The position numbers and the translations under genes are program-made. 64,000 nucleotides of DNA, taken from positions 248,001 through 312,000 of the forward strand of contig NZ_CP017696.1 in assembly GCF_002715865.1 (NCBI RefSeq), written 5' to 3'. Source of the DNA: Bifidobacterium asteroides DSM 20089. GTDB lineage: Bacteria; Actinomycetota; Actinomycetes; Actinomycetales; Bifidobacteriaceae. The notes under the pieces were generated by a model. It was given only the letters and a program-made list of their open reading frames with translations. It was not told where the DNA came from and searched no databases. Of the stretch, positions 33,424 to 42,193 are shown in pieces (position 1 is the first letter of the stretch; every line of letters begins with the position of its first letter).

Positions 33424-34410
33424 ATGGGAGTACTGCTGGAACCGGCCACCCTCTTGGGCATCATCCTGGTGGGTTACCTGTTCAAGCGCCTTGGCCTCTT
33501 CCGTCCCTTGGACTACCGGGTACTGCAGACCATTGTGTTCGACCTGGTACTGCCCGGAGCCATAATTTATTCCTTCGCCACCAACCCCCACGATCCCAGC
33601 ATGCTTTTGGTCTCGGCCTTCGCTTTTGTGGCCTCGCTGATTCCGCCCCTGGCAATCTTCCTGACCAGCAGGCATCGTCCCACGGCTCAGCGGGCTTTTC
33701 TTATGCTCAACGGATCGGGTTTCAACATCGGATGTTTTTGCTTCCCCATGCTCCAGTCGCTGCTTGGCACGGCGGCCCTGGTGCCCGCAGCCATGTTCGA
33801 CATCGGCAACTCGGTCATGGTCTCCGCAGGAACCAACGTCATGACCCAGGGGCTCCTGCATATTCGACCGGGCCAGTCCTTGGATCCCGACGCGGGGGAG
33901 CCGGTCAGGCTGGATGACCCCGATGCCCGCAAACTCCATCGCAAGGCCACAGCCATCTCCATAACCAAGGGCTTTCTGAGCTCGCCCTCCTTCGACACCT
34001 ACATGGTCATGGTGGTCTTCATGCTGACCGGGGCCTCACTGCCCGGATGGTCAGCACAGATAACCAGACCCTTTTCAGTGGCCAATGCCTTCTGCTCCAT
34101 GCTTATGGTCGGCATGCTCATGGAGTTGCCCGGCGGTCATGATGATGTCAAGGCCGTACTGCAGATTCTGGCCTGGCGACTGCCTTTCGGCATCCTGTTC
34201 GCCGCAGCAGCCTGGTATCTGCTGCCCTTCGGGCCTCTGGTCCGTCAAGCGGTTGCCCTGTGCTGCCTGGCTCCGACGGCGGTTTTCGCCACCATGTTCA
34301 CCGACAAGGTTCTCGGCAACGCCCGTCTGGCGGGATTTACCCTGGCCCTGACTGCGCTGATTGGCGCCGTGCTCATGGTTTTGACGCACCTGCTGCTCGG
34401 CAGCCTCTGA
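33424..34410 (+). CDS. AEC-family (auxin efflux carrier-like) transporter
   Basis: 328 aa, about ten hydrophobic helices, with a short acidic loop in the middle (DPDAGEPVRLDDPDARKL). The N-terminal LGIILVGYLFKRLGLF and C-terminal APTAVFATMF segments fit the bile/auxin/malonate carrier superfamily. Substrate unknown; organic acids are typical. AAGGAG lies seven bases before ATG 33424. Confidence 0.85.
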   Translation: MGVLLEPATLLGIILVGYLFKRLGLFRPLDYRVLQTIVFDLVLPGAIIYSFATNPHDPSMLLVSAFAFVASLIPPLAIFLTSRHRPTAQRAFLMLNGSGFNIGCFCFPMLQSLLGTAALVPAAMFDIGNSVMVSAGTNVMTQGLLHIRPGQSLDPDAGEPVRLDDPDARKLHRKATAISITKGFLSSPSFDTYMVMVVFMLTGASLPGWSAQITRPFSVANAFCSMLMVGMLMELPGGHDDVKAVLQILAWRLPFGILFAAAAWYLLPFGPLVRQAVALCCLAPTAVFATMFTDKVLGNARLAGFTLALTALIGAVLMVLTHLLLGSL

Positions 34411-34414
34411 GGAT

Positions 34415-34618
34415 TCAGTCCTTCTTACTGTCTTTATCCTGGTCGTTGCGCTCCTGCTCCTGGCGCAGGGTGCGGCCTTCGCGGGTGCGCTGCTTGTTTA
34501 CTGTGGCTGCTGCAATACGCTCAGCAGCGCGTTCATCCTGTCCACGATCGACTTCGCTGTCATGGACGTGCTGATACTGCTTCTGATCGTCCTGGTCCCA
34601 ATGATTGTTCCTGGCCAT
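34415..34618 (-). CDS. Small hydrophilic protein of the actinobacterial 'plasmid stabilisation' type
   Basis: 67 aa, highly charged, no membrane segment. The core RAAERIAAATVNKQRTREGR fits the short family with EIAARTVNKxR that is often annotated as plasmid stabilisation or addiction-like without proof. A strong site GAGGAGGGG precedes ATG 34618, which supports it as a real gene. It ends against the AEC transporter. Confidence 0.7.
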   Translation of the reverse strand: MARNNHWDQDDQKQYQHVHDSEVDRGQDERAAERIAAATVNKQRTREGRTLRQEQERNDQDKDSKKD

Positions 34619-34822
34619 ATACCCCTCCTCGAAAACGCCCTGCCCTTCAACTCATCCCCATGTGGGACGGCTTCAGGGCCGTGCCGGTATGCCGATTATA
34701 GGTGAGCGGAAAGTTCTGCAGCGGTATTGGAGCTCAATAGGGGAACTTGTAACAGAAAAAGCCGAGAGCTCGTGATATTCTTCTCTTGTCTCATCGCCAA
34801 ATAAGACAATAAGGAATCGAAT
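34619..34822 (+). promoter_or_regulatory. Leader of the purine permease, hairpins of unknown role
   Basis: 204 bases. GAGCTC occurs twice (about 34729 and 34767) and can pair across an A-rich stretch. TTGTCT (34786-34791) pairs with AGACAA (34804-34809) just before the ribosome binding site AAGGAA. I could not match it to the purine or another known riboswitch core. Confidence 0.35.
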
Positions 34823-36223
34823 ATGCATAAGCTATTTCGGCTTTCGGATAATAATACCACAGTCTCTACGGAAGTGGTAGCAGGCATCACCACCTTCTTC
34901 GCCATGGCCTACATCATCGTGGTCAATCCCTCGGTGCTTTCCACGGCGGGTATGCCTTGGGGTGCCGTCTTTCTCGCCACTTTGATTGCTGCGATCATCG
35001 GTACCCTGATCATGGGGCTGGTGGCCAACGTGCCCTACGGCGTGGCGCCAGGAGTCGGGCTGAATGCCTTCTTCACCTTCACCGTGGTCAAGGGATTGGG
35101 CTTCACCTGGCAACAGACCATGTGCATGGTCTTCCTGTGCGGCCTGATCAACATCCTGGTCACAGCCACCAAGCTGCGCAAGATGATCATTCAGGCAATT
35201 CCGCCCCTGCTCCAGCATGCCATCGGCGGCGGCATCGGCGTCTTCATCGCCTATGTGGGTCTGCTCAATGTGGGCATCATCAAGTTCGCTCCCGACAAGA
35301 CCTCGGCGGCTGGTGCCAACCCTGGGCTGACAACCTTCAACACCCCCGGTGTCATCCTCTTCGTCATCGGCCTGTTACTGACCATCTTCCTCTTGATCTT
35401 CAAGTTCAAGGGCCACTTGGCTTTCATCAACAAGGGAGCCTTCGTCATAGCCATCATCGTGGTTACGTTGCTGGGTATCCCCATGGGGGTCACCAACATG
35501 GCCAAGTCGGTCGATCTGGGCCAGGCCTGGTCGCAGCTGCCGCAGACTTTCCTGGCCATTTTCACTCAGGATGGGTTCCCTGCCCTCTTCTCCGATCCGG
35601 CCAGGCTGCCAGTGGTTCTGGTGACCATCTTCGCCTTCTCCCTGTCGGACACCTTCGACACCATCGGCACCTTTGTGGGCACCGGCCGGCGTTCAGGCAT
35701 CTTCTCCGCCGAGGATGAGCAGGCTCTGGAGAACGGCCGCGGCTTCAGTTCCAAGATGGACAAGGCCCTGTTCGCCGACGCTACGGCAACCTCCATCGGA
35801 GCGCTCTTCGGCACTTCCAACACCACTACTTATGTGGAATCCGCAGCGGGCATCGCAGCTGGTGGCCGGACTGGTCTGACCTCGGTGGTCATCGCCATAT
35901 GCTTCGCGCTTAGCGCCGTCTTCGCTCCGTTGATCTCCGCTGTGCCCTCGGCGGCCACTGCGCCTGTTTTGGTCATTGTGGGCTGCATGATGATGAGCTC
36001 CTTCGCCGAGATTGAGTGGGGCGAGCTGTCTGAGGCCATTCCGGCCTTCTTCACGGCTATCTTCATGGGCTTTGCCTACTCGATCTCCTACGGTGTGGCC
36101 GCCGGCTTCATCACCTACAGCCTGACCATGGTCTGCAAGCGCAAGGGCAAGGAGGTCCACCCCATCATCTGGGGGGTTTCGGCTCTCTTCATTCTGGACT
36201 TCGTGCTTCAGGCTGTGCTTTAG
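34823..36223 (+). CDS. NCS2-family purine (adenine/guanine/hypoxanthine) permease
   Basis: 466 aa, about 13 hydrophobic segments. Family marks: GITTFFAMAYIIVVNPS near the N-terminus, GLNAFFTFTV, the substrate loop DTFDTIGTFVGTGRRSG, and GTSNTTTYVESAAGIAAGGR. This places it in the AzgA/PbuG branch of proton-purine symporters rather than the uracil/xanthine branch. ATG 34823; a bidirectional terminator follows at 36366. Confidence 0.93.
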   Translation: MHKLFRLSDNNTTVSTEVVAGITTFFAMAYIIVVNPSVLSTAGMPWGAVFLATLIAAIIGTLIMGLVANVPYGVAPGVGLNAFFTFTVVKGLGFTWQQTMCMVFLCGLINILVTATKLRKMIIQAIPPLLQHAIGGGIGVFIAYVGLLNVGIIKFAPDKTSAAGANPGLTTFNTPGVILFVIGLLLTIFLLIFKFKGHLAFINKGAFVIAIIVVTLLGIPMGVTNMAKSVDLGQAWSQLPQTFLAIFTQDGFPALFSDPARLPVVLVTIFAFSLSDTFDTIGTFVGTGRRSGIFSAEDEQALENGRGFSSKMDKALFADATATSIGALFGTSNTTTYVESAAGIAAGGRTGLTSVVIAICFALSAVFAPLISAVPSAATAPVLVIVGCMMMSSFAEIEWGELSEAIPAFFTAIFMGFAYSISYGVAAGFITYSLTMVCKRKGKEVHPIIWGVSALFILDFVLQAVL

Positions 36224-36365
36224 CAGGATTCGGCAAACACAAGCCATCCACAAGCAGCATACGTCTGGATTATTGCTCAGCTGTGCCGGTAATAGTCACG
36301 CTGTTGTCAGATTGATCTGACTGTTTGAGGGTGTGTATAGAGCAAATCAGGCACAGAGACCACAA

Positions 36366-36400
36366 CAGGGCCCCGCCACTACATAGGTGGCGGGGCCCTG
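36366..36400. terminator. Bidirectional terminator between the permease and the RCC1 protein
   Basis: CAGGGCCCCGCCAC pairs perfectly with GTGGCGGGGCCCTG around TACATAG. It lies in the gap between two convergent genes, 15 bases past the RCC1-protein stop. It resembles the terminator at 18130-18167. Confidence 0.88.
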
Positions 36401-36414
36401 CTCGTACGTGACCG

Positions 36415-39400
36415 TCAGTGCTTGTGCCGAGCGGCTGCTTTTCCGCCTTGCATGCTTTGCGTTTCAAGACGTTGCCGTCTGGCTGCCAGGCCACCGACTG
36501 TGGCTAGTGAGCCGACCATGATGGTGGCTAAGATGCCTGCCTCTCCGGTCAGAGGGAGGACGCCATAATGGATGAAACGGAAGGTATTGGTTTCATCGTT
36601 GGGTTGTGGAGCCCCGTTGAGAGTCCAGACGATGCTGACAGTCGTGTCACCGGCCTGATGGTTTGGCGTCAGCACGGTCCAGGCACCGTCCTGTTGACCT
36701 GTGGAGCTTAGGCTGGTTCCGCTGACGCCTCCGAATTGCACTGTGGACGGGGTGCCGAGCCTGAAGGGGAAGAGCACGCTGACAGGCGAATAGACCGTCT
36801 CTGTCGCATTGTTCCCCAGCCTTCCTTGGCTGTTGTCTCCCCACCCCAATGTGCTGCCGTCGGAGGCTACGGCCAAGGTGTGCCCAGTGCCGGCGCAAAC
36901 CTTGACGAAGTGGTCAATGCCTGATGGATTGCTCATCTTGGTTGGCCTGTTCAGACTGCCTGTGCCTCCGGTCCCCAACATGCCTGATGAGTTTTGACCC
37001 CAACCCCAGATGTTTCCGTTCTGGTCCAGTGCCAGTGAATTACCGCTGACCCTGCTGCCTGTCAACTGAGTGAACGTGCTGACATTTGCAGGCATGGCTA
37101 CCATGGACGGAGCAGTCCTCGTGGTGGTGTCGCCCAGGCCGAGCTCCCCATTGCTGTTCCCGCCCCAGGACCATATGCGTCCCAGATCATCAAGGGCTAA
37201 GGAGTGGCCGCTGCCTGCAATGATCTGCGCAGGATTGAAACCGCCTGATGGATTGGTGCCCGGCTTGGCTTGAACAGGTGTGGTGGTGTAGCCATTAAGC
37301 GCCACATCACTCGTATTACCCAGGGCACCGTTCTGGTTCGATCCCCAGCCCCAGGCACGGCCTTGGGTGTCAGTCGCCAGGGAATGTGAGCCGCCCGCAC
37401 TGACCTGTGCATAGTGGAATCCCGTCGTTTCGCCTTGCGGGGTTGCGACCTGGACGGGTCTGGTGGTAATCCCTGTCGTCGCCACAGTGCTGGCAGGAAC
37501 GCCCAGTTTGCCGAACTCATTGGACCCCCAGCCCCAGGCTCTGCCCTGCCCGTCTACGGCGAGGACATGAGTGATTCCTGCACTGATGCCGGTGAGAGTG
37601 AAGTTTGTTGCCGTCATCCCGCTCGGGGCTTGCACACGAATCGGGCTGGAGCTGTATGCAGATGAGCCATTGGTGGCAATGGCATTGCTGCCCAGCTGTC
37701 CGGAGCTGTTGAGTCCCCAAGCCCAGACGTGGCCCTGACCATCCAAGGCCAAGGAGAAACCTGTTCCTGCGCTGACCTGTGTGAATCGGTTCACGCCTGT
37801 CGGTTTGGGAATCTGAACCGGGGTCAAGCGGTCCGTTGCGGTCCCATCGCCCAGCTGCCCGTATTTGTTGGCACCCCAAGAATAGACGTTTCCATCCGAC
37901 CCCAGAGCCAATGAATGATCATCGCCGGCGCTGACCTGACTGAACCTAATGCCTCGCGCTGCAGGTGGAACCAGGGTCACCTTGGTCTGACCGCTGTCGG
38001 GGCCCTGGTTGGGGGATATGGTCCATTGCCCGGCGCCGGCCGTCCAGTGGGCTGTCAGTTTCGTGGGACCCTTGACGGGGGAAGAAAAGTCGTAGGCTAC
38101 ATCGCCGTTGAACCAGCCGTCGAATAAAAAGCCCGGTCGGGTCGGGTCTTGATCCGGTCTGGAAGCCGTCTGGTCCTCGATGACTGACTGACTGGTGGGC
38201 TGGCTGCCGTCGGCCTTGTCGAAAGTGACGACATAAATGGGCGGGTCATAGGTGTAATCCAGGATCTCATCGGGTTGCGGACCATAGAGATTCCAGGTAA
38301 TGGCCGCTTTTATTTGACCTTTCCTATGAGCTGGCGTCGCCACCTGCCAGTTTGTACCTGCTCTTTTGAGATCGCGGCCCAGTGTTCGGTCGAATTTGAC
38401 CGCAGTAACATCTGGCGAAAGCGGGAAAGCAGCCAAGCTTGGTGTCAGCCTCATTGCCTGGCTATTATCCGTGCCTATAGGAACGGTTGGATCGCCTAGC
38501 TGTCCGCCGTTGTTCCATCCCCAGGTGTACAGGTTTCCATCCGATCCTAATGCAGATGATTCTCTCCATCCTGCATTGATCTGAGTCCAAGTGAATTTTT
38601 GGGCAGTTGAGGAAGTTGATTGATCGACAATGTGCGGTCTACTGATGTACGAACCGTCGGTGTTTATATCTTTGATCCCTAGTTGGCCGTATTCGTTAAG
38701 CCCCCAGGAGTAGAGATTGCCGTCCGAGCCAATGGCCAGGACGTGATCGTCTCTTACCATGACTCGAGCCCAGGTGAATCCTGCCGATGCCCCGTCGGGC
38801 GGGGATATGAGAGTGGGCGTCCTTCTGTCTTCAGCATTGCTGCCATCTCCTAGCCGTCCGTACCCGTTCCATCCCCAGGCGTAAAGATCCCCATTCGTGC
38901 TGATTGCGAAACAAGATGTATCTCCTGCGCTGAACTGGGAAAAGGTAACGCCGGCGGGTTGACGGACCGGAACAGGAGTAAATCGCTGAATGTCAGTCCC
39001 GTCACCCAAGCGGCCGCTGGTGTTTAAACCCCAGGCGTACAATTGCTTATCTGAGCCTAGGGCCAGAGAATGATACCGTCCAGCACTTAACTGAGTGAAA
39101 GTGACTCCGGCTGGCGTGCTGACAAGTACAGGTTTGCTACTGTATGCAGCTGGATTATCGCTGCCTGTAGGGACGCTGGTGTTACCGAGCTGGCCGTACC
39201 CGTTCCATCCCCAGGCGTAGAGATTGTGATTTGAGCCCAATGCCAGGGTGTGATCCCATCGGGCGCTTACTTGGGTCCAAGTGAATTCATTTGAGACACC
39301 GGCAGGTTTCGGAACCTTGACGGGAGTCAACTTGTTTTCGGTAGTTCCATCACCAAGTTGTCCACGGGTATTGTTTCCCCAAGCGTAGAGGTTGCCGTCA

Positions 39401-40260
39401 GAACCGATAGCAAGAGATGAATGGTCGCCGGCGGCAATGGTAGTGAAAGTGAATTGGTCTGATGCATTGGCTGGTTTGTTTGTTTTCACTGGAGTTTGCC
39501 GCAAAGTGGTGCTGTTGTCGCCCACTTGCCCTGAACTGTTATCACCCCAGGCATAAAGACTTCCATCCGACCCAAGAGCCAAGGAATGGGTTGCTCCTGA
39601 AGTAATCTGAGAGAATTTGATACCACGGGTCGCTGGGGGAGTCAGAGTCACTGTGGTGCCTCCCAATGCGGTTCCGTGTGCGGGTGAAAGGGACCAATGG
39701 CCGTCTCCAGCTGTCCATTTTGCGCTCAGCTTCAGATTGCTGGTGACGGGCTGGTTGAAGTCGTAGGCTACTTGGCCGATGAACCAGCCGTCGAAGAAGT
39801 ATCCGCGCCGGGTGGGATCGGTCGGGCGTTTCGCCAGACCCCCCGATGGCATGGTCTGAGTGGCAGGGGTCGCTGTGTCAGCCTGGGTTGTGTCAAAGGT
39901 GACCGAACATTGATTATTGGGGCAGGAGCTTGTCGATCGGGTGGAAGGGGCAGAGCTTGCTGAGGTCAGTGCAGTGGGGGATGGAAAAGCAGGGGAGGGT
40001 GTTGTTTGGATAGGGGAATCTGGCTTTTGGGCCACTGTTGGCGTGGGGGTATTAGAGGGAGTTTGAGTTGAGCCAGATATGCCCGGAATCAGACCCCCCC
40101 CCCCCCCCTGATTTTCTATGCTTTGCGATGCTGTTGGGGATGCAGTGGCATCCGCTTGTGCCAGGTCGATTCCCGAGAGATTTGCCAATACGAGCCCTGA
40201 TGCGACAATGGCTGCAAGAGAAGCTATGCAGCATGCACGACTCCTGGATGACGATTGCAT
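36415..40260 (-). CDS. Surface protein with two RCC1 propellers and InlB-type repeats, poly-G switch
   Basis: 1281 aa. Signal peptide about 8-36 (ending near AQADA). A poly-G tract codes G52-G56. Then a Ser/Thr/Pro linker and an InlB/Flg_new-type module (ending GYFFDGWFIGQVAYDFNQP). A WSLSPAHGTALGGTTVTL segment leads into seven RCC1 repeats (typical unit SLALGSDGSLYAWGDNSSGQ). A second InlB-type module (GFLFDGWFNGDVAYDF) and seven more RCC1 repeats follow. LPLTG at 1235-1239 is followed by a hydrophobic helix and a basic tail. Start ATG 40260 has GGAG eight bases upstream; the frame runs on to 40602 without support. Seven RCC1 repeats form one propeller, so there are probably two. A binding or adhesion role is inference. 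Confidence 0.88.
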   Translation of the reverse strand: MQSSSRSRACCIASLAAIVASGLVLANLSGIDLAQADATASPTASQSIENQGGGGGLIPGISGSTQTPSNTPTPTVAQKPDSPIQTTPSPAFPSPTALTSASSAPSTRSTSSCPNNQCSVTFDTTQADTATPATQTMPSGGLAKRPTDPTRRGYFFDGWFIGQVAYDFNQPVTSNLKLSAKWTAGDGHWSLSPAHGTALGGTTVTLTPPATRGIKFSQITSGATHSLALGSDGSLYAWGDNSSGQVGDNSTTLRQTPVKTNKPANASDQFTFTTIAAGDHSSLAIGSDGNLYAWGNNTRGQLGDGTTENKLTPVKVPKPAGVSNEFTWTQVSARWDHTLALGSNHNLYAWGWNGYGQLGNTSVPTGSDNPAAYSSKPVLVSTPAGVTFTQLSAGRYHSLALGSDKQLYAWGLNTSGRLGDGTDIQRFTPVPVRQPAGVTFSQFSAGDTSCFAISTNGDLYAWGWNGYGRLGDGSNAEDRRTPTLISPPDGASAGFTWARVMVRDDHVLAIGSDGNLYSWGLNEYGQLGIKDINTDGSYISRPHIVDQSTSSTAQKFTWTQINAGWRESSALGSDGNLYTWGWNNGGQLGDPTVPIGTDNSQAMRLTPSLAAFPLSPDVTAVKFDRTLGRDLKRAGTNWQVATPAHRKGQIKAAITWNLYGPQPDEILDYTYDPPIYVVTFDKADGSQPTSQSVIEDQTASRPDQDPTRPGFLFDGWFNGDVAYDFSSPVKGPTKLTAHWTAGAGQWTISPNQGPDSGQTKVTLVPPAARGIRFSQVSAGDDHSLALGSDGNVYSWGANKYGQLGDGTATDRLTPVQIPKPTGVNRFTQVSAGTGFSLALDGQGHVWAWGLNSSGQLGSNAIATNGSSAYSSSPIRVQAPSGMTATNFTLTGISAGITHVLAVDGQGRAWGWGSNEFGKLGVPASTVATTGITTRPVQVATPQGETTGFHYAQVSAGGSHSLATDTQGRAWGWGSNQNGALGNTSDVALNGYTTTPVQAKPGTNPSGGFNPAQIIAGSGHSLALDDLGRIWSWGGNSNGELGLGDTTTRTAPSMVAMPANVSTFTQLTGSRVSGNSLALDQNGNIWGWGQNSSGMLGTGGTGSLNRPTKMSNPSGIDHFVKVCAGTGHTLAVASDGSTLGWGDNSQGRLGNNATETVYSPVSVLFPFRLGTPSTVQFGGVSGTSLSSTGQQDGAWTVLTPNHQAGDTTVSIVWTLNGAPQPNDETNTFRFIHYGVLPLTGEAGILATIMVGSLATVGGLAARRQRLETQSMQGGKAAARHKH
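40094..40108 (-). repeat. Homopolymer tract of 15 G (C on +) inside the RCC1 gene
   Basis: Fifteen identical bases at codons 51-56, just downstream of the signal peptide. A gain or loss of one base shifts the frame and ends translation early. This is the classic layout of a slipped-strand phase switch. In this sequence the count keeps the gene ON. Confidence 0.9.
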
Positions 40261-40458
40261 ACGGTCTCCTTCGAAAGCAACAGCGCATGCAACGTGGCAC
40301 CTGCATCCCCGACTCAATCCCCAAGACCAGCTTGCATGACGTTCAATCGCAATCAGTCTATCACTGCCTTGGAATACCGGGGTTTCATTCAGGCTTTGCC
40401 CCTGCCTTGACGATCGAATTGTAGGCAGGTGATCAACTGATTGCTTCTTAGGCAAAAA

Positions 40459-40497
40459 AGAACTTCCGGCAAGCCGAACCGGCCTGCCGGAAGTTCC
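40459..40497 (-). terminator. Terminator of the G5/transglycosylase gene
   Basis: GAACTTCCGGCA and TGCCGGAAGTTC form a perfect 12-bp stem. On the - strand it is followed by TTTTTTGCC. Lies about 25 bases past the stop of the gene at 40521-41528. Confidence 0.92.
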
Positions 40498-40520
40498 CGA
40501 TTGAGTTGTATAAAAACCAA

Positions 40521-41528
40521 TCAGTACCAATTGGTCGCCTGGGATTGGGCCCATGCACCGCATGGGTTCCCGTAACGGCCCTGGATATAGCCCAGTCCCC
40601 AAACAATCTGGGTATGAGCATCTGTCTGCCAGTTGGGACCGGCCGAGGCCATCTTGCTACCAGGCAATGCCTGAGGAATGCCATAGGCACCCGATGGGTT
40701 GGATGCATTGGTTCGCCAGCCCGACTCCTTATTCCACAGCTGCACCAGGCAGGTGAACTGGTCTTCTCCCCAGCCGCGGGAGGTGACCAGACCGTGGGCG
40801 ATGCTTTGGGCTTCGCCCACAGGGACTGTAGTGGTGGTCGAGCCGACCTGCGCAGGTGTGCCACCGCCGGTGCCCACCAGCACCACCTTGTCGACGGGAA
40901 CCGTCTTGACGAATGAGGCGAAGATATTGCTGGTCAGGTTCTTGTTGCCGGCTGCAGTGACCAGGCTGGTGGTCTCCATGACGCCGTTCTGGCCCTCCGT
41001 CTTGACCTTGGTGGTTCCTGCCGGAAGGGAGCTGGTCTTCTCTTCAATGGTGTTGAAGGGAATGGGCGACTCTTCCGTCTTGACCTGGGCGTCAGCTCGG
41101 TCGATGCGGATGACGGTCTTTTCATTGACGCGAGTGGTAAGGGACGGGTTGATCTGGTCCCCCGGCTGCAGGGTGATGTCCCCGGCCTCCAGAACGGATT
41201 TGACATCGGTGAAGCCTGTGCCCAGGACCACCTTGTTCTTCCCGTTGATCTGTACATTCACGTAGGAGGTGTTCGCGTTAGCGCCGCCCGCTCCGTTGCG
41301 GATGGCCTGCCTGGTGCTGCCACGGGATACCGTGTCCCGATCCTGGGTGGCGGAATAGGACGTTACGCCTGAATTGGCTGAGCTTTCAGTGGATGTGTAG
41401 AAGTCGCGCGAGACGAAGCCTGCGCCAACGACCATGCCGAGAACAGTGACACCGGCAGCCAACCGCAGCCACTGACGCCTGGTCAGAGCCTTGACCGCAC
41501 TCATCCGTCCTCTACGGTGGTTCGCCAT
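40521..41528 (-). CDS. Secreted G5-domain / transglycosylase-like cell wall enzyme (RpfB-like layout)
   Basis: 335 aa. Basic N-terminus, then a signal anchor about 20-40. One DUF348-like segment (LGTGFTDVKSVLEAGD) and a G5 domain (PFNTIEEKTSSLPAGTTKV). A linker rich in Thr and Val follows. The C-terminal lytic-transglycosylase-like domain has LWNKESGW (likely catalytic Glu), SGAYGIPQALPG and IQGRYGNPCGAW. Layout resembles RpfB, but the last domain is of the SLT/actinobacterial 'aggregation' type rather than a classic Rpf domain. It cuts or remodels peptidoglycan. Start ATG 41528 with GAGGAG upstream. Confidence 0.85.
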   Translation of the reverse strand: MANHRRGRMSAVKALTRRQWLRLAAGVTVLGMVVGAGFVSRDFYTSTESSANSGVTSYSATQDRDTVSRGSTRQAIRNGAGGANANTSYVNVQINGKNKVVLGTGFTDVKSVLEAGDITLQPGDQINPSLTTRVNEKTVIRIDRADAQVKTEESPIPFNTIEEKTSSLPAGTTKVKTEGQNGVMETTSLVTAAGNKNLTSNIFASFVKTVPVDKVVLVGTGGGTPAQVGSTTTTVPVGEAQSIAHGLVTSRGWGEDQFTCLVQLWNKESGWRTNASNPSGAYGIPQALPGSKMASAGPNWQTDAHTQIVWGLGYIQGRYGNPCGAWAQSQATNWY

Positions 41529-41677
41529 TACTCTCCTCTGTTGGACCGACAGATCCTCAGTGATCAGTCGACGTAACGCTTCCTATCGACCGCATGCTTC
41601 CGGTAGCTCCGAAAGGGTCACTGGACAAACACATCACTACTTTAGTGCAAATCGGCCGTGGAGCCAACTTGACCTAC

Positions 41678-42022
41678 TCAGGCCTGTGCCGGGGTTGACA
41701 AATCAGCCTTGCGGGCCTGATCGATCAGGTCGTCCAGGTCCGAAGACCTGAGAGCACCGGCCTGCTTGAAGATAATCTGGCCCTGCTTGGTGATCATCAG
41801 CGTGGGCACCGCCTGGATGTCGGCGGCCGCGGCCAGATCCTGGTTCTGGTCGATGTCCACCTTGCCGAAGACGATGTCGGTGTTGGCCTGCGAAGCCTTC
41901 TCGAAAATGGGGCCGAAGGCCTTGCAGGGTCCGCACCAGGTGGCCCAGAAGTCAATCAGCACCAGGTCGTTGTCCTTGATGGTTTGCTCGAAGTTTTCCG
42001 AAGTAATAGTCGTGGTGGCCAT
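41678..42022 (-). CDS. trxA: Thioredoxin
   Basis: 114 aa redox protein that reduces disulphides in cytoplasmic proteins. Active site WCGPCK in FWATWCGPCKAFGPIF; the cis-proline region is AVPTLMI. Start ATG 42022 with AAGGAG seven bases upstream; the frame to 42088 is not needed. Divergent from the NUDIX-like gene. Confidence 0.96.
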   Translation of the reverse strand: MATTTITSENFEQTIKDNDLVLIDFWATWCGPCKAFGPIFEKASQANTDIVFGKVDIDQNQDLAAAADIQAVPTLMITKQGQIIFKQAGALRSSDLDDLIDQARKADLSTPAQA

Positions 42023-42193
42023 GATAACGCTCCTTGAAGTCGTTTGACTGTCGCGCGGGAAGCTCCCGTGCTTAGCAACCGCTTTCAATCATCAGCATTC
42101 CATCAAGGCTGGAGAAAGCGCCCGAATATGCTCTGGGTGGAGATGTCCGCCGGGGTCACGTGGGCGGTCAAGACTGGTACGGATAATGGAGCC

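Noticed and set aside
34680-34822. Purine riboswitch before the NCS2 permease
   Set aside because: The conserved loop and junction sequences of the purine aptamer are not present.
40260-40602. Longer N-terminus of the RCC1 protein (start at 40602)
   Set aside because: The extra 114 residues have no family resemblance, while ATG 40260 has a ribosome binding site and opens directly into a signal peptide.
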